Assembly (NCBI GenBank): GCA_045646865.1
Contig: JAZRLM010000002.1
Location: 1-64,000 of the forward strand
DNA: 64,000 bases
Direction of reading: 5' to 3'
Source of the DNA: SIG440 sp045646865
GTDB taxonomy: Bacteria; Bacillota; Clostridia; Monoglobales; Monoglobaceae
This document shows, in pieces, positions 1 through 8,171 of the stretch; the stretch's first letter is position 1, and every line of letters begins with the position of its first letter. The position numbers and the translations under genes are program-made. The notes below the pieces were generated by a model that saw only the letters and a list, made by a program, of their open reading frames with translations, was not told the DNA's origin and made no database searches.

Positions 1-42
1 ATGGATCAATGTCAATAAAGTAGACAGTAAAAAGAGAAAAAA

Positions 43-945
43 TTATACAGACATAAGCAACGCCTCCTTTTGGTTAGGAGTAAGACCATTGTTGTGTGAG
101 TGAGGTCTGACAGAATTGTAAAAACCATTTATATAAGTAAAAAGACTTTGGTTAAGTTCCCCTAAAGATTGGTAATTACGTCTGTCGGTTTCTTCTTTCT
201 TCATATACTTGAAAAAACACTCCATAACAGCATTGTCATACGGATGCCCCTTAGCAGAAAACGATTGCACAATGTTAAGAGAATCAAGATATTTTCTGAA
301 TTTTTCAGAGGTAAACTGAGAGCCTCTGTCGGTATGAAACATAAGTCCGGAGACATCTCCTCTAGTTCTTAAAGCTATGTCTAGGGTATCTATGGCAAGT
401 TGGGTATTAATTCTGTTAGATAGCTTGAAAGAAACAATTTTTCTTGCAAATAAATCTAAAATTGCACATAGATAATAAAACCTGTTTGCAACACGGATAT
501 AGGTAAAATCACATACCCAGACCAAATTTGGAGCAGGTTGATTAAAATTTTTAGCAAGCAGATTAAAGCAATTGCTATCATCAGTTTTAATTTGAGGGGC
601 TTTAGGTGGTTTTACGGTACTCATTTTAGGTAAATTCATAGATTTCATCAGGCGGTACACTCTGCCGCAACTGATGTTAATGCAATAATCACGGCTAAGA
701 CAATCTTTGATTTTGCCAGCTCCCAAACGCTTATCAGTTTTGGCGTAGAGCTCAAGAATACATGAACGAATAGCCCTGTTTTCAAGTTCTCGTGCAGATG
801 GAGAGTGATTAATCCATTTGTAGTAAGTACTTCTGTTTACGCGAAGAACCCTGCAAAGAGTGGAAACAGAATGTTGCTTTGAAAGAGCTTTTACGGCAGT
901 TAATCGTTGTCTGAGTGTGGAGTGAATATTGCAATTGCTTTTTTT
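43..945 (-). CDS. IS3-family transposase OrfB (DDE integrase core), made by -1 frameshift
   Basis: This frame supplies the catalytic half of the transposase. It is open from the slippery site at 938-945 to the stop at 43-45, about 299 codons. The N-terminal part is HTH_21-like (STLCRVLRVNRSTYYKW, then SARELENRAIRSCILELY). The rve core holds an intact triad: D in WVCDFTYI, D in FHTDRGSQFTS, E in NAVMECFFKYMKKE. A TTG at 726 would allow only a truncated product, so fusion to OrfA is the likely route. No disabling lesion is visible, so the element may still be active. Confidence 0.93.
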   Translation of the reverse strand, partial: KKSNCNIHSTLRQRLTAVKALSKQHSVSTLCRVLRVNRSTYYKWINHSPSARELENRAIRSCILELYAKTDKRLGAGKIKDCLSRDYCINISCGRVYRLMKSMNLPKMSTVKPPKAPQIKTDDSNCFNLLAKNFNQPAPNLVWVCDFTYIRVANRFYYLCAILDLFARKIVSFKLSNRINTQLAIDTLDIALRTRGDVSGLMFHTDRGSQFTSEKFRKYLDSLNIVQSFSAKGHPYDNAVMECFFKYMKKEETDRRNYQSLGELNQSLFTYINGFYNSVRPHSHNNGLTPNQKEALLMSV

Positions 946-1181
946 AATATGAGATTTTCCTCCTCAAGTTGAGCGTTCCGTTTTTGTAATTCCTTGATTT
1001 GTTGTGCAGTGATAATAGTATCATCGTCAATTTTAACTTCGGAATAAAGCTTCAGCCATTTAGATAAAGCACTTGAAGAAACTCCGTATTCGGTATAAAT
1101 TTGAGCGTAACTTTTTCCAGAATGATAGAGATTAACGATAGTCTTTTTAAATTCTGATGTGTACCTGTTTTTTGTGGACAT
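900..1181 (-). CDS. IS3-family transposase OrfA (helix-turn-helix)
   Basis: This 93-residue protein is the DNA-binding half of an IS3-type transposase. Residues 1-50 form the HTH_Tnp_1 domain (a start like MSTKNRYTSEFK, then a YGVSSSALSKWLK recognition-helix region). A leucine-zipper-like segment at about 62-85 (IKELQKRNAQLEEENLILKK) serves multimerisation in this family. An A7G run at 938-945, just before the stop, is a canonical -1 slippery site that fuses OrfA to OrfB. Product alone usually regulates transposition; the fusion is the active enzyme. Confidence 0.93.
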   Translation of the reverse strand: MSTKNRYTSEFKKTIVNLYHSGKSYAQIYTEYGVSSSALSKWLKLYSEVKIDDDTIITAQQIKELQKRNAQLEEENLILKKAIAIFTPHSDND

Positions 1182-1213
1182 TGTAATTCTCCTTTCGTGT
1201 CTACTATTTTACA

Positions 1214-1679
1214 TCATTTCCATTTTGCTGCCCACTTTTTTAGTATACATCCAATTATAAACATAAAGCCTGATGTTATGAGTATATTGATAGGAGTCAA
1301 TGATGTATGGCATGAATTTGCTGAGTCGCCGAATGGTGTCAGTGCAGATAAGTATTACAAAATATATGATATGCTCATTGAGGAAGTAAAGAATGCACTT
1401 CCTGATATCAAGATAATGATAATGGAACCCTTTGTTCTTAAAGCTTGCGCCACAGAAGAAAAATGGGATTGTTTTAATTCGGAGGTTAAAAAGCGTGCAG
1501 AGATGGCAAAGAAAATAGCCCAAAAATATAATTTGCCGTTTATCTCATTACAGGATGGCTTTGACAAATTGTCAAAAAATATTGAAGAAAGCTATTGGCT
1601 TGCAGACGGCGTCCACCCAACAGCAATGGGACACGAATATATCAAGAACGAATGGATTAAAGCATTTAAAGCTTTATAA
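1214..1679 (+). pseudogene. SGNH/GDSL-type hydrolase, 3' fragment cut by the IS
   Basis: The reading frame encodes the C-terminal two thirds of a SGNH-family esterase. Visible are block III (SILIGVNDVW, with the Gly and Asn of the oxyanion hole) and block V (LADGVHPTAMGHEY, with catalytic Asp and His). Block I with the nucleophilic Ser (GDS) is missing, because the IS ends exactly where the N-terminal part should be. A GTG at 1197 inside the IS could start an in-frame product, but without the Ser it would be inactive. The other half should lie left of the window. Confidence 0.8.
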
Positions 1680-2052
1680 ATATAATAGGTATCTAAATTC
1701 TATATTCCAAAACACGGTGCCGCTATTCTATTGTATTTTAACTTGTGTCAAGTCGATAAAAATTAAAAGATTAGTTTGCCGATTTATAATATTTACATAT
1801 ACTATCGGATGCGAGAAAATCTAGTGTTCTCGCGGGTTCTAAAGAAAAGTGCTTAAGGGAAATCAGTTGAAAAAATAGGGAAAAGTTAGTAGGTCCTATT
1901 ATTCACTGTTCTCCAGTCTTGACACGAACTATGCCTAAAAATGTTTGGCATTCCAATTGTCTAACCCTCATAAAAAGGCGACAGCTTTGCTTTGTGAAAA
2001 AGCATTAAGATTTCAAAAGAATACAATATATTAAAAGACATAGGAGAAATTT
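1680..2052. other. Intergenic region without a supported gene
   Basis: No convincing coding frame is present. A hairpin at 1811-1833 (GCGAGAA, 9-base loop, TTCTCGC) lacks a T run and may be a weak terminator or decay remnant. A second small inverted repeat (ATGCC/GGCAT) lies at 1929-1949. A TTGACA at 1919 has no good -10 at the right distance. The ribosome binding site of the next gene (TAGGAG) is at about 2040. Confidence 0.5.
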
Positions 2053-3342
2053 ATGGAATCAAGATTTGAGACAAAGGCATATAAGCGTTCAAGAAGTGCT
2101 TATATGTTTCAATGCACATTTGAATATTTTATTGCACTGCTTGTAGCGGATGCTTTTTTGGCGAAGCTTCTTGCAACGCTTGGAGTAAGCGATAACCTGG
2201 TGGGTATAATATCGTCATTCGTAAGCTTAGCATTTGTATTTCAGCTGCTATCGATATTTCTTGTGAAGGTGGTATCATCTAAAAAGAAGCTCGTTATAAT
2301 TTGTGACTCAATAAGCATATTTTTCTTTATGCTTATGTACCTGTTGCCGTTTTTACGGGTATCGGACGAAGTAAAGCGTGTGCTTGTGGTAATATCGATT
2401 ATGCTTGCATATTCGATAAAGTATCTTATATCATCAATATTGTTCAAATGGGCAAATTCATATGTTGACCCATCGCTAAGAGCAGTATATTCGTCAAACA
2501 AAGAGGTTTTATCCCTCATTTCGGGAATTATATTTACTGCGGTATTTGGCTACATAATCGATAAATTTGAGAGTGTTGGAAATCTTAACGGAGCGTTTTT
2601 GTTTATTTCCATGTCAATTTTTGTGATAAGCATATGCAATTTTGTCAGCCTTAAGATGATTAAAAGCGAAAGCGATTCTGCTCGTGAGGAAGATGCAGGA
2701 ATACCACTTAAAGCTGTTGTAAAAAACACATTTGGCAACAAAAACTTCCGCAATGTTATTTTTATGGAATGTCTGCAGAAGTTTGCGGTTTATTTTACAA
2801 TAGGATTTATGGGTATCTATAAAACAAAGGATCTTCTTCTGAGCGTTTTCCTTATCCAGATTATCAACATTATTTCTAATGTTGCAAGAATGCTGATTTC
2901 AAGAAAATTTGCGGTTTATTCGGACAAGCATAGCTTTGCAAAGGGAATGGAGTTTGGCTTGTGTATTGCGGCACTTGCATTCTTTTTAAACATTTTCACA
3001 ACAAAGGATACCTGGTGGCCGGTTATTGTGTTCACAATCCTGTATAATGTTTCTATTGCAGGAACAAACCAGAATTCATTCAATATTGCGTATAGCTATG
3101 TACCGCTTAACTGTATCACACAGGCAATGTCGATAAAGAATTCTGTTAGCGGTATGTGCGGATTTTTAGCATCAATTGCAGGGGGTGCAATTGTTTCAAT
3201 GGTTCAAAATAACGGAAATATGGTGTTCGGAGTGCAAATCTATGCACAGCAGATTCTATCAGCAATATCATTTGTGCTGATTGTGGCGGATGTGCTGTAT
3301 ATCCATTTTGTTATAGCAAAACAAGAAGTAAAGATTCAGTAA
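2053..3342 (+). CDS. MFS transporter
   Basis: This 429-residue protein is a polytopic membrane protein of the major facilitator superfamily with about 12 predicted helices. After a short basic N-terminus (FETKAYKRSRSAYMFQ) helices follow one another, with a charged central loop at about 210-225 (KSESDSAREED) that separates two six-helix halves. Length is typical for the superfamily. A TAGGAG ribosome site lies 7 bases before the ATG. Neighbours are unrelated (IS remnant upstream, repeat element downstream), so the substrate cannot be inferred. Confidence 0.8.
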   Translation: MESRFETKAYKRSRSAYMFQCTFEYFIALLVADAFLAKLLATLGVSDNLVGIISSFVSLAFVFQLLSIFLVKVVSSKKKLVIICDSISIFFFMLMYLLPFLRVSDEVKRVLVVISIMLAYSIKYLISSILFKWANSYVDPSLRAVYSSNKEVLSLISGIIFTAVFGYIIDKFESVGNLNGAFLFISMSIFVISICNFVSLKMIKSESDSAREEDAGIPLKAVVKNTFGNKNFRNVIFMECLQKFAVYFTIGFMGIYKTKDLLLSVFLIQIINIISNVARMLISRKFAVYSDKHSFAKGMEFGLCIAALAFFLNIFTTKDTWWPVIVFTILYNVSIAGTNQNSFNIAYSYVPLNCITQAMSIKNSVSGMCGFLASIAGGAIVSMVQNNGNMVFGVQIYAQQILSAISFVLIVADVLYIHFVIAKQEVKIQ

Positions 3343-3429
3343 AAACGAATATAAAAGGATGGAAACACAAGGGGACGGTTTGAAGTGCGAAGTTTTTGGT
3401 TCTATCTTAATATGAACTTGCGACCAAAA

Positions 3430-3653
3430 AGGTTTGCATCTAAACCTTATGCCTCGCAATATGGATATGTTGAAAAAAGTCGAAATCAAAAAGCCTTCCC
3501 CTTGAGGGGAAGGTGTCAGCGTAAGCTGACGGATGAGGTGGAAAAAAATAACGATTGCTTTCGCAATCTACACCTCACCACCGCCTGTGGCGGAGCCTCT
3601 CCTCAATGAGAAGCCTTTGAAAGGCTTGCCTCTAAACCTTATGTGTCGCAATA
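3430..3653. repeat. Palindromic repeat element flanked by direct repeats
   Basis: The core at 3491-3620 is a chain of hairpins. CCTTCCCCTTGAGGGGAAGG opens it, then CAGC-gtaa-GCTG, GATTGCtttcGCAATC, and CCGCC-tgt-GGCGG. The left arm (CTTCCCCTTGAGGGGAAGG ... GATGAGGTG) recurs inverted on the right (CACCTCACC ... CCTCTCCTCAATGAGAAG), so the unit folds on itself. Outside it are imperfect direct repeats of about 30 bases: GGTTTGCATCTAAACCTTAT... at 3431 and GGCTTGCCTCTAAACCTTAT... at 3622. Architecture is that of a non-coding MITE or REP-like element. It fills the 340-base gap between the MFS gene and ridA. Confidence 0.65.
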
Positions 3654-3684
3654 CATAAATAACATTTGAAAAGGAGAAAAGAAA

Positions 3685-4056
3685 ATGAAAGAGATTAAAA
3701 CAAATAATGCGCCTTTGGCGATTGGACCGTATTCACAAGCGATTGTAACAAACAATATGGTGTTCATATCGGGACAAATTCCTGTAAATCCCGAAACGGA
3801 AGAAATACCGTCAGGTATTGAGGCACAGGCAAATCTGGTTTTCACAAATATTAAAAATCTACTTGAAGCATCAGGCTCGGGCATTGATAAAGTGGTTAAA
3901 ACAACCGTGTTTATTCAGAATATGAGTGATTTTGTAGCGGTAAATAAGATTTATGAAACATATTTTACCGAGCCTTATCCTGCGCGTTCTTGTGTGGAGG
4001 TTGCCAAGCTTCCTAAAGATGTGCTGATTGAAGTGGAGGCAATTGCCGAGATATAA
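3685..4056 (+). CDS. ridA: RidA family reactive intermediate/imine deaminase
   Basis: This 123-residue protein is a full-length RidA (YjgF/YER057c/UK114) member. The enzyme hydrolyses 2-aminoacrylate and related enamine/imine products of PLP enzymes and acts as a cytosolic homotrimer. Signature parts are IGPYSQAI near residue 13, ISGQIPVNPETEE, QANLVFTNIKNLLEASG, the KTTVFIQNMSDF strand, and the C-terminal PARSCVEVAKLPKDVLIEVEAIA with the conserved Arg and Glu of the active site. An AAAGGAGAA ribosome site precedes the ATG. The AEC transporter begins 28 bases after its stop, suggesting co-transcription. Confidence 0.93.
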   Translation: MKEIKTNNAPLAIGPYSQAIVTNNMVFISGQIPVNPETEEIPSGIEAQANLVFTNIKNLLEASGSGIDKVVKTTVFIQNMSDFVAVNKIYETYFTEPYPARSCVEVAKLPKDVLIEVEAIAEI

Positions 4057-4084
4057 GGTGACGGTTTGGCGAAGGAGGTACATA

Positions 4085-5029
4085 GTGGAAAGTTTAAAAT
4101 TGTCGTTTAATGCAATTGCACCAATCTTTATTTTAATGCTGATTGGATATAGTTTAAAAAAGTTAAAAGTTGCGGATAAAAAAACCTTTGATTCTATAAA
4201 TAAAATAGGTTTTAAGGTGTTTTTGCCGGTATTGGTATTTTATAATATTTATAAGACCGAAATAGACGATGTTTTAAATGTAAAGCTTATATGGTTCAGC
4301 ATTATAGGGATTTTTGCGGTTTTTGTAGTGGGGTATTTTGCGGTACTGGTTCTTACAAAAGACAATGCTAAACGCGGAGTAATGCTGCAGGGATTTTTTA
4401 GGTCAAATTTTGTACTGCTTGGTATGCCATTAGTTGAGTATATTTACGGTGAGGGCGCAGGCGGGCTGACATCTGTATTGCTTGGAATTATTATACCTGT
4501 ATTCAATGTTCTGGCAATTATAGCTCTTGTGCGTTTTTGCGGCGGTCAGGGTAAGATGAATATTGGGCAAGTTCTGAAAGGGATAATAACCAATCCGCTG
4601 ATTATCGGATGTATTGTTGGACTGGCTGTTGTGCTGACAGGGTTAAAACTACCTGCGCTTCTGGAAGAATCGGTGAAGGATATTTCATCTGTTGCAACAC
4701 CGCTTGCGATAATTGTGCTGGGTGCGGAATTTGAATATTCCACCATTAAAGAAAGCTTAAAAGAACTTTTGATTACCGTAGGTGCTAGGCTGATTTTTAT
4801 ACCCCTTGTTATGTTGACTGTTGCTGTTATGCTTGGGTTCATGGGCGAGGCGCTGGTTTGTATTCTTATCACATTTGCATCACCTATGGCGGTATCGTCG
4901 TTCACAATGGCGCAGCAAATGGGCGGTGACGAACATCTGGCGGCACATATGGTGATAATGTCGTCGGCACTTTGTTTGATTACATTATTCGGATGGATTT
5001 TTGCGCTTAGTTATTTGGGGTTATTATAA
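4085..5029 (+). CDS. AEC (auxin efflux carrier) family transporter
   Basis: The product is a membrane protein of about ten helices, 314 residues from the GTG at 4085. The start is chosen because AAGGAGG (4072-4078) stands six bases before it; an upstream in-frame ATG at 4028 would overlap ridA and add a non-conserved basic stretch. The family moves carboxylates and similar small anions. Recognisable parts are APIFILMLIGYSLKKLKV at the N-terminus, the GFFRSNFVLLGMPLVE segment, and the SPMAVSSFTMAQQMGGDEHLA motif near the C-terminus. Likely operonic with ridA; substrate unknown. Confidence 0.85.
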   Translation: MESLKLSFNAIAPIFILMLIGYSLKKLKVADKKTFDSINKIGFKVFLPVLVFYNIYKTEIDDVLNVKLIWFSIIGIFAVFVVGYFAVLVLTKDNAKRGVMLQGFFRSNFVLLGMPLVEYIYGEGAGGLTSVLLGIIIPVFNVLAIIALVRFCGGQGKMNIGQVLKGIITNPLIIGCIVGLAVVLTGLKLPALLEESVKDISSVATPLAIIVLGAEFEYSTIKESLKELLITVGARLIFIPLVMLTVAVMLGFMGEALVCILITFASPMAVSSFTMAQQMGGDEHLAAHMVIMSSALCLITLFGWIFALSYLGLL

Positions 5030-5053
5030 AAAAGTTTCAAAAGGAGATAATTT

Positions 5054-5377
5054 GTGTTAAAGATAAAAACAATTAAAAAATGCCGCATAACCGTAATGAG
5101 AATGGCTCGTTATGACGATTTGATAGAAAAGTTTGAAAATCCTATTGAACACGCCTGCGATATGAAGGTAGGACAGGTTTTTATCACAAACGGATGGGAA
5201 AAGCCCGACGGTCTTTGTGACAGTGCATGGGAGAGCATGTCGCCATTTGTTATGGCTCTATCCCACGGCGGTGAGAATTTTTATGACGGTTGGATGAAGA
5301 ATCCCAAATCGGCTATGATTTCCTGCAATGACGGATTCAGACCTGTAAGTTTTTATATTGAGGCATTGGATGAATAA
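5054..5377 (+). CDS. TIGR04076 family protein of unknown function
   Basis: A 107-residue cytosolic protein starts at a GTG after AAGGAG (5041-5046). It shows the features I associate with TIGR04076: a C(D/E)MKVGQVF segment, GLCDSAWESMSPFVMALSHGG in the middle, and a C-terminal ISCNDGFRPVSFYIEAL in which a Cys-Asn-Asp-Gly-x-Arg-Pro signature stands out. Three Cys (in HACDMKVG, GLCDSAW and SCNDG) suggest a metal or redox site, but this is inference. No function is established. It lies 24 bases after the AEC gene and ahead of a terminator. Confidence 0.7.
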   Translation: MLKIKTIKKCRITVMRMARYDDLIEKFENPIEHACDMKVGQVFITNGWEKPDGLCDSAWESMSPFVMALSHGGENFYDGWMKNPKSAMISCNDGFRPVSFYIEALDE

Positions 5378-5384
5378 ATAGCTC

Positions 5385-5420
5385 AGGGCTGTATGGAGCG
5401 TATCTGTACAGTTCTTTTTT
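5385..5420 (+). terminator. Intrinsic terminator after the ridA-AEC-TIGR04076 genes
   Basis: AGGGCTGTA (5385-5393) pairs with TACAGTTCT (5407-5415), with two G-T pairs, followed by six T. Confidence 0.7.
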
Positions 5421-5434
5421 ATGCCTTCTTTTGA

Positions 5435-5463
5435 TTGACAAATCGGCAGATTTGATATACAAT
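5435..5463 (+). promoter_or_regulatory. Sigma-A promoter for the hprK-murB-whiA-dnaE run
   Basis: TTGACA (5435-5440), 17-base spacer, TACAAT (5458-5463). It lies just after the terminator and 50 bases ahead of hprK. Confidence 0.75.
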
Positions 5464-5513
5464 AAAAATAAGTATGTTTAAAATTATACAAGGTGAAAAT
5501 AGGTTAGTATAAA

Positions 5514-6473
5514 ATGAAAAATGGGGTTGAGAAAATGGAAAATACTCAGGAATTTAAAGTTAAATTAAGCAAGATTATTGACGAGTTCAAGCTTGAAGAA
5601 ATTTATGTTGCAAACAGAGATGTTTATATCGAAACTGCCGATGTCAATAGACCCGGTCTTCCGATTGCAGGCTTTTTTGATTATTTTGAGCCAAAACGTA
5701 TTCAGGTAATGGGTATGGTTGAAAATACCTATCTTGCAACATTGGACTCTGCTGAAAGATATAAGAGAATAGAAGAATTTTTCAGTAAAAAAATTCCTGT
5801 TACAGTTGTAACAAGAGGAATGGATATCTTTCCTGAAATGCTGGAACTCGCAAAAAAATATAATACAAACATTTTACGAAGCCCTTTGAGCACATCTTCA
5901 TTTATGAGTGCCCTTATTGCATTTCTTAATGTAGAGCTTGCGCCAAGAATAACTCGCCACGGCGTTCTGGTTGAGGTTTACGGCGAAGGTATTCTTATTT
6001 TGGGCGAAAGCGGAATTGGTAAGAGTGAGGCGGCTGTTGAGCTTATGAAGCGCGGCCACCGTCTTGTTGCTGACGATGCTGTTGAAATCAGACGTGTATC
6101 ATCAAAGACATTGGTGGGAAGCTCGCCTGAAATTATCAGGCACTTTATTGAAATGCGCGGTATCGGTATCATTGATGTAAAGAAAATCTTTGGTATGGGT
6201 GCCGTAAAGGATACCGAAAAAATAGATCTTGTAATTCAACTTGAAAACTGGCAAAAGGGCAAACAGTATGACAGACTTGGCCTTGTGGATAATTACACCG
6301 AGATTTTAGGAATCAATGTGCCTTCATTGAATATACCTATCCGTCCTGGCAGAAACCTTGCGGTTATCTTTGAAATTGCCGCAATGAACAACCGTCAGCG
6401 CCGTATGGGTTATAATGCTGCAGAAGAACTGAACAACCGTCTTATAGAACAGATGGGTGCAGAAGAGGACTAA
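5514..6473 (+). CDS. hprK: HPr kinase/phosphorylase
   Basis: This bifunctional enzyme phosphorylates Ser46 of HPr with ATP and reverses it with phosphate; in low-GC Gram-positives it feeds carbon catabolite control. The N-terminal Hpr_kinase_N domain (to about 135) is followed by the catalytic domain with Walker A GESGIGKS, the VADDAVEI segment, and the family signature EMRGIGIIDV. Length (319) is normal. The start may be 5514 or the ATG at 5535, which has a GGGGTTGAG upstream; the second gives the more usual N-terminus. It opens the run that continues to dnaE. Confidence 0.95.
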   Translation: MKNGVEKMENTQEFKVKLSKIIDEFKLEEIYVANRDVYIETADVNRPGLPIAGFFDYFEPKRIQVMGMVENTYLATLDSAERYKRIEEFFSKKIPVTVVTRGMDIFPEMLELAKKYNTNILRSPLSTSSFMSALIAFLNVELAPRITRHGVLVEVYGEGILILGESGIGKSEAAVELMKRGHRLVADDAVEIRRVSSKTLVGSSPEIIRHFIEMRGIGIIDVKKIFGMGAVKDTEKIDLVIQLENWQKGKQYDRLGLVDNYTEILGINVPSLNIPIRPGRNLAVIFEIAAMNNRQRRMGYNAAEELNNRLIEQMGAEED

Positions 6474-6493
6474 TGAAGAAAAGAGGCTAATTG

Positions 6494-7234
6494 ATGAAAA
6501 TTCTGACAGACGTTCATACACACACAAATGTATCTTCTCATGCGTACAGCACTCTTTACGAAAATATGTGTGCGGCAAGGGATAAGGGGCTTGAGCTTGT
6601 TGCCATGACCAACCACGGTATTTCAATGCCCGACTCAACTCATTGGTGGCACTTTGTATACTTTAAGGCGATTCCTCGCGTTATTGAAGGTGTAACTCTT
6701 CTGTGCGGAACCGAGGCAAACGTGACAGACCGTTCGGGTGCACTTGATATGCCGGATTCAATACTTAATCTTATGGAACTTGTTATTGCATCAATTCATA
6801 ATGATACTTATCGCGAAGAAAAGGGCGGCGATCATACCGAAACATGGCTAAATGTGATAGACAACCCCTATGTTGATATACTTGGTCATATCGGCTCGCC
6901 CGATTATCTTTTTGATATAGATAAAGTAGTCCCATATGCTAAAGAAAAGAATGTCTGTATAGAAATCAACAACCATACTTTTATATCAAGGCCGCAGAAT
7001 GTGGAGCGGTGCCGTGAGATAGCTATGGCCTGCAAAAAATATGGTGCACCGATAGTTGTAAATTCAGATGCGCATTTTATGGCAGGAATCGGTTGTGTTA
7101 AGAATGCGGTGGATATGCTTGAAGATATGGACTTCCCCGAAGAATTAATTATGAATTTAAATGCAGAAAGATTCATAAACTATATATCGGCAAAGAAAAA
7201 CAGAGTGTTTGAATTTAAAACCTTTGATGAATAA
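6494..7234 (+). CDS. PHP-domain phosphatase (YcdX-like)
   Basis: The 246-residue protein is a metal-dependent hydrolase of the PHP family. Metal ligands are visible: DVHTHTNVS at the N-terminus, MTNHG around 37, CGTEAN, SIHND, EINNH and NSDAHF near residue 195. This set matches YcdX-type phosphatases rather than histidinol phosphatase, but the substrate is unknown. The ATG at 6494 follows AAGAGG by eight bases and is preferred to the TTG one codon earlier. It sits 20 bases after hprK and 20 before murB. A PHP phosphatase in this cluster is seen in Clostridia. Confidence 0.87.
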   Translation: MKILTDVHTHTNVSSHAYSTLYENMCAARDKGLELVAMTNHGISMPDSTHWWHFVYFKAIPRVIEGVTLLCGTEANVTDRSGALDMPDSILNLMELVIASIHNDTYREEKGGDHTETWLNVIDNPYVDILGHIGSPDYLFDIDKVVPYAKEKNVCIEINNHTFISRPQNVERCREIAMACKKYGAPIVVNSDAHFMAGIGCVKNAVDMLEDMDFPEELIMNLNAERFINYISAKKNRVFEFKTFDE

Positions 7235-7254
7235 TCTGAAAGGCGAATTGAATT

Positions 7255-8151
7255 ATGCGTAAAATTTTTGAAAACATTCTTGGCGAAGAAAACGTCCTTG
7301 AAAATGAGCCTATGAGCCGTCATACCACGTTTAAGATTGGCGGCAATGCAGAATGGTTTTTAACTCCAAAGACAAAAGAACAGTTGCTAAGGACTCTTGA
7401 AGCAGTTTACGGCATGGAGATTCCTTGCTTTATACTGGGCAACGGGTCAAATTTGCTTGTTGGTGATAAAGGAATCCGCGGTGTTGTTGTATGCCTTAAA
7501 AATATGGATACAATCAAAGTCAGCGGTGACGAGATTTATGCCGAGGCAGGTGCCATTTTGTCCCGTGTTTCAAATGCGGCAGTCGGCGCAGGCCTTGCAG
7601 GTGCAGAGTTCGCATCAGGAATTCCCGGCTCGGTTGGCGGTGCTGTTTATATGAACGCAGGGGCATACGACCATGAAATGAAAGAAATAATTAAATCCGT
7701 AGATTATATGGATATGCAGGGGAACTTTTTTGAAGCTTCGGGCCAAGAATGTGAATTCGGATACCGCACCAGCAAGTTTGTGGGCGATGATTATATAATC
7801 CTTGGGTGCACATTAAAGCTCAATCCTGATAATGCTGATGATATAAAGGCAAGGGTTGCCGACTATACACAGCGAAGGGTATCTAAACAGCCAATTGACA
7901 AACCGAGTGCAGGCAGCACGTTTAAAAGACCAAAGGGCAATTTTGCAGGCACACTTATTGATCAGGCAGGGCTTAAGGGATATTCAATCGGCGGTGCACA
8001 GGTGTCTGAAAAGCACGCAGGGTTTGTTATTAATACAGGTAGTGCTACGGCAGATGATGTTTTAAATCTTATGGAATATATCAAGAAAATCGTTTTTGAA
8101 AAGTCGGGCGTTATTCTTGAGCCTGAGGTCAGAATGATTGGTGAATTTTAA
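7255..8151 (+). CDS. murB: UDP-N-acetylenolpyruvoylglucosamine reductase
   Basis: MurB reduces the enolpyruvyl group of UDP-GlcNAc-enolpyruvate with NADPH and FAD to give UDP-MurNAc, the second committed step of peptidoglycan synthesis. The FAD-binding signatures GNGSNLLVGDKG and ASGIPGSVGGAVYMNAGAY are present. The catalytic Ser lies in KPSAGSTFKRP and the C-terminal Glu in VILEPEVRMIG. At 298 residues without the extra C-terminal loop it fits the short type II MurB of Gram-positives. It lies in the hprK-whiA run. Confidence 0.96.
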   Translation: MRKIFENILGEENVLENEPMSRHTTFKIGGNAEWFLTPKTKEQLLRTLEAVYGMEIPCFILGNGSNLLVGDKGIRGVVVCLKNMDTIKVSGDEIYAEAGAILSRVSNAAVGAGLAGAEFASGIPGSVGGAVYMNAGAYDHEMKEIIKSVDYMDMQGNFFEASGQECEFGYRTSKFVGDDYIILGCTLKLNPDNADDIKARVADYTQRRVSKQPIDKPSAGSTFKRPKGNFAGTLIDQAGLKGYSIGGAQVSEKHAGFVINTGSATADDVLNLMEYIKKIVFEKSGVILEPEVRMIGEF

Positions 8152-8171
8152 ACAGAAGGGAGACACCGCAG

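Larger units (their letters stand above)
10..1213 (-). mobile_element. IS3-family insertion sequence (IS150-like), complete
   Basis: A 1.2 kb element carries two overlapping transposase frames on the minus strand. The ends are imperfect inverted repeats: the left end starts TGTCAATAAAGTAGACA (from 10), and the right end read inward starts TGTAAAATAGTAGACAC (from 1213). Both begin with the TGT of IS3 ends and share the TAGACA block. A clear 3-4 bp target duplication is not visible; only 9 bases of left flank are in the window. The element has cut a SGNH-hydrolase gene whose 3' part continues at 1214. The exact outer ends are uncertain by a few bases. Confidence 0.85.

Noticed and set aside
1..9. 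Target-site duplication of the IS
   Set aside because: Only nine left-flank bases are available and no 3-4 bp match with the right flank fits either choice of end.
1214..1260. A longer right end for the IS, ending at TGTATAC near 1250
   Set aside because: The sequence there does not pair with the left end, whereas the end at 1213 does.
1919..1948. Promoter for the MFS gene at TTGACA 1919
   Set aside because: No acceptable -10 element at 16-18 bases.
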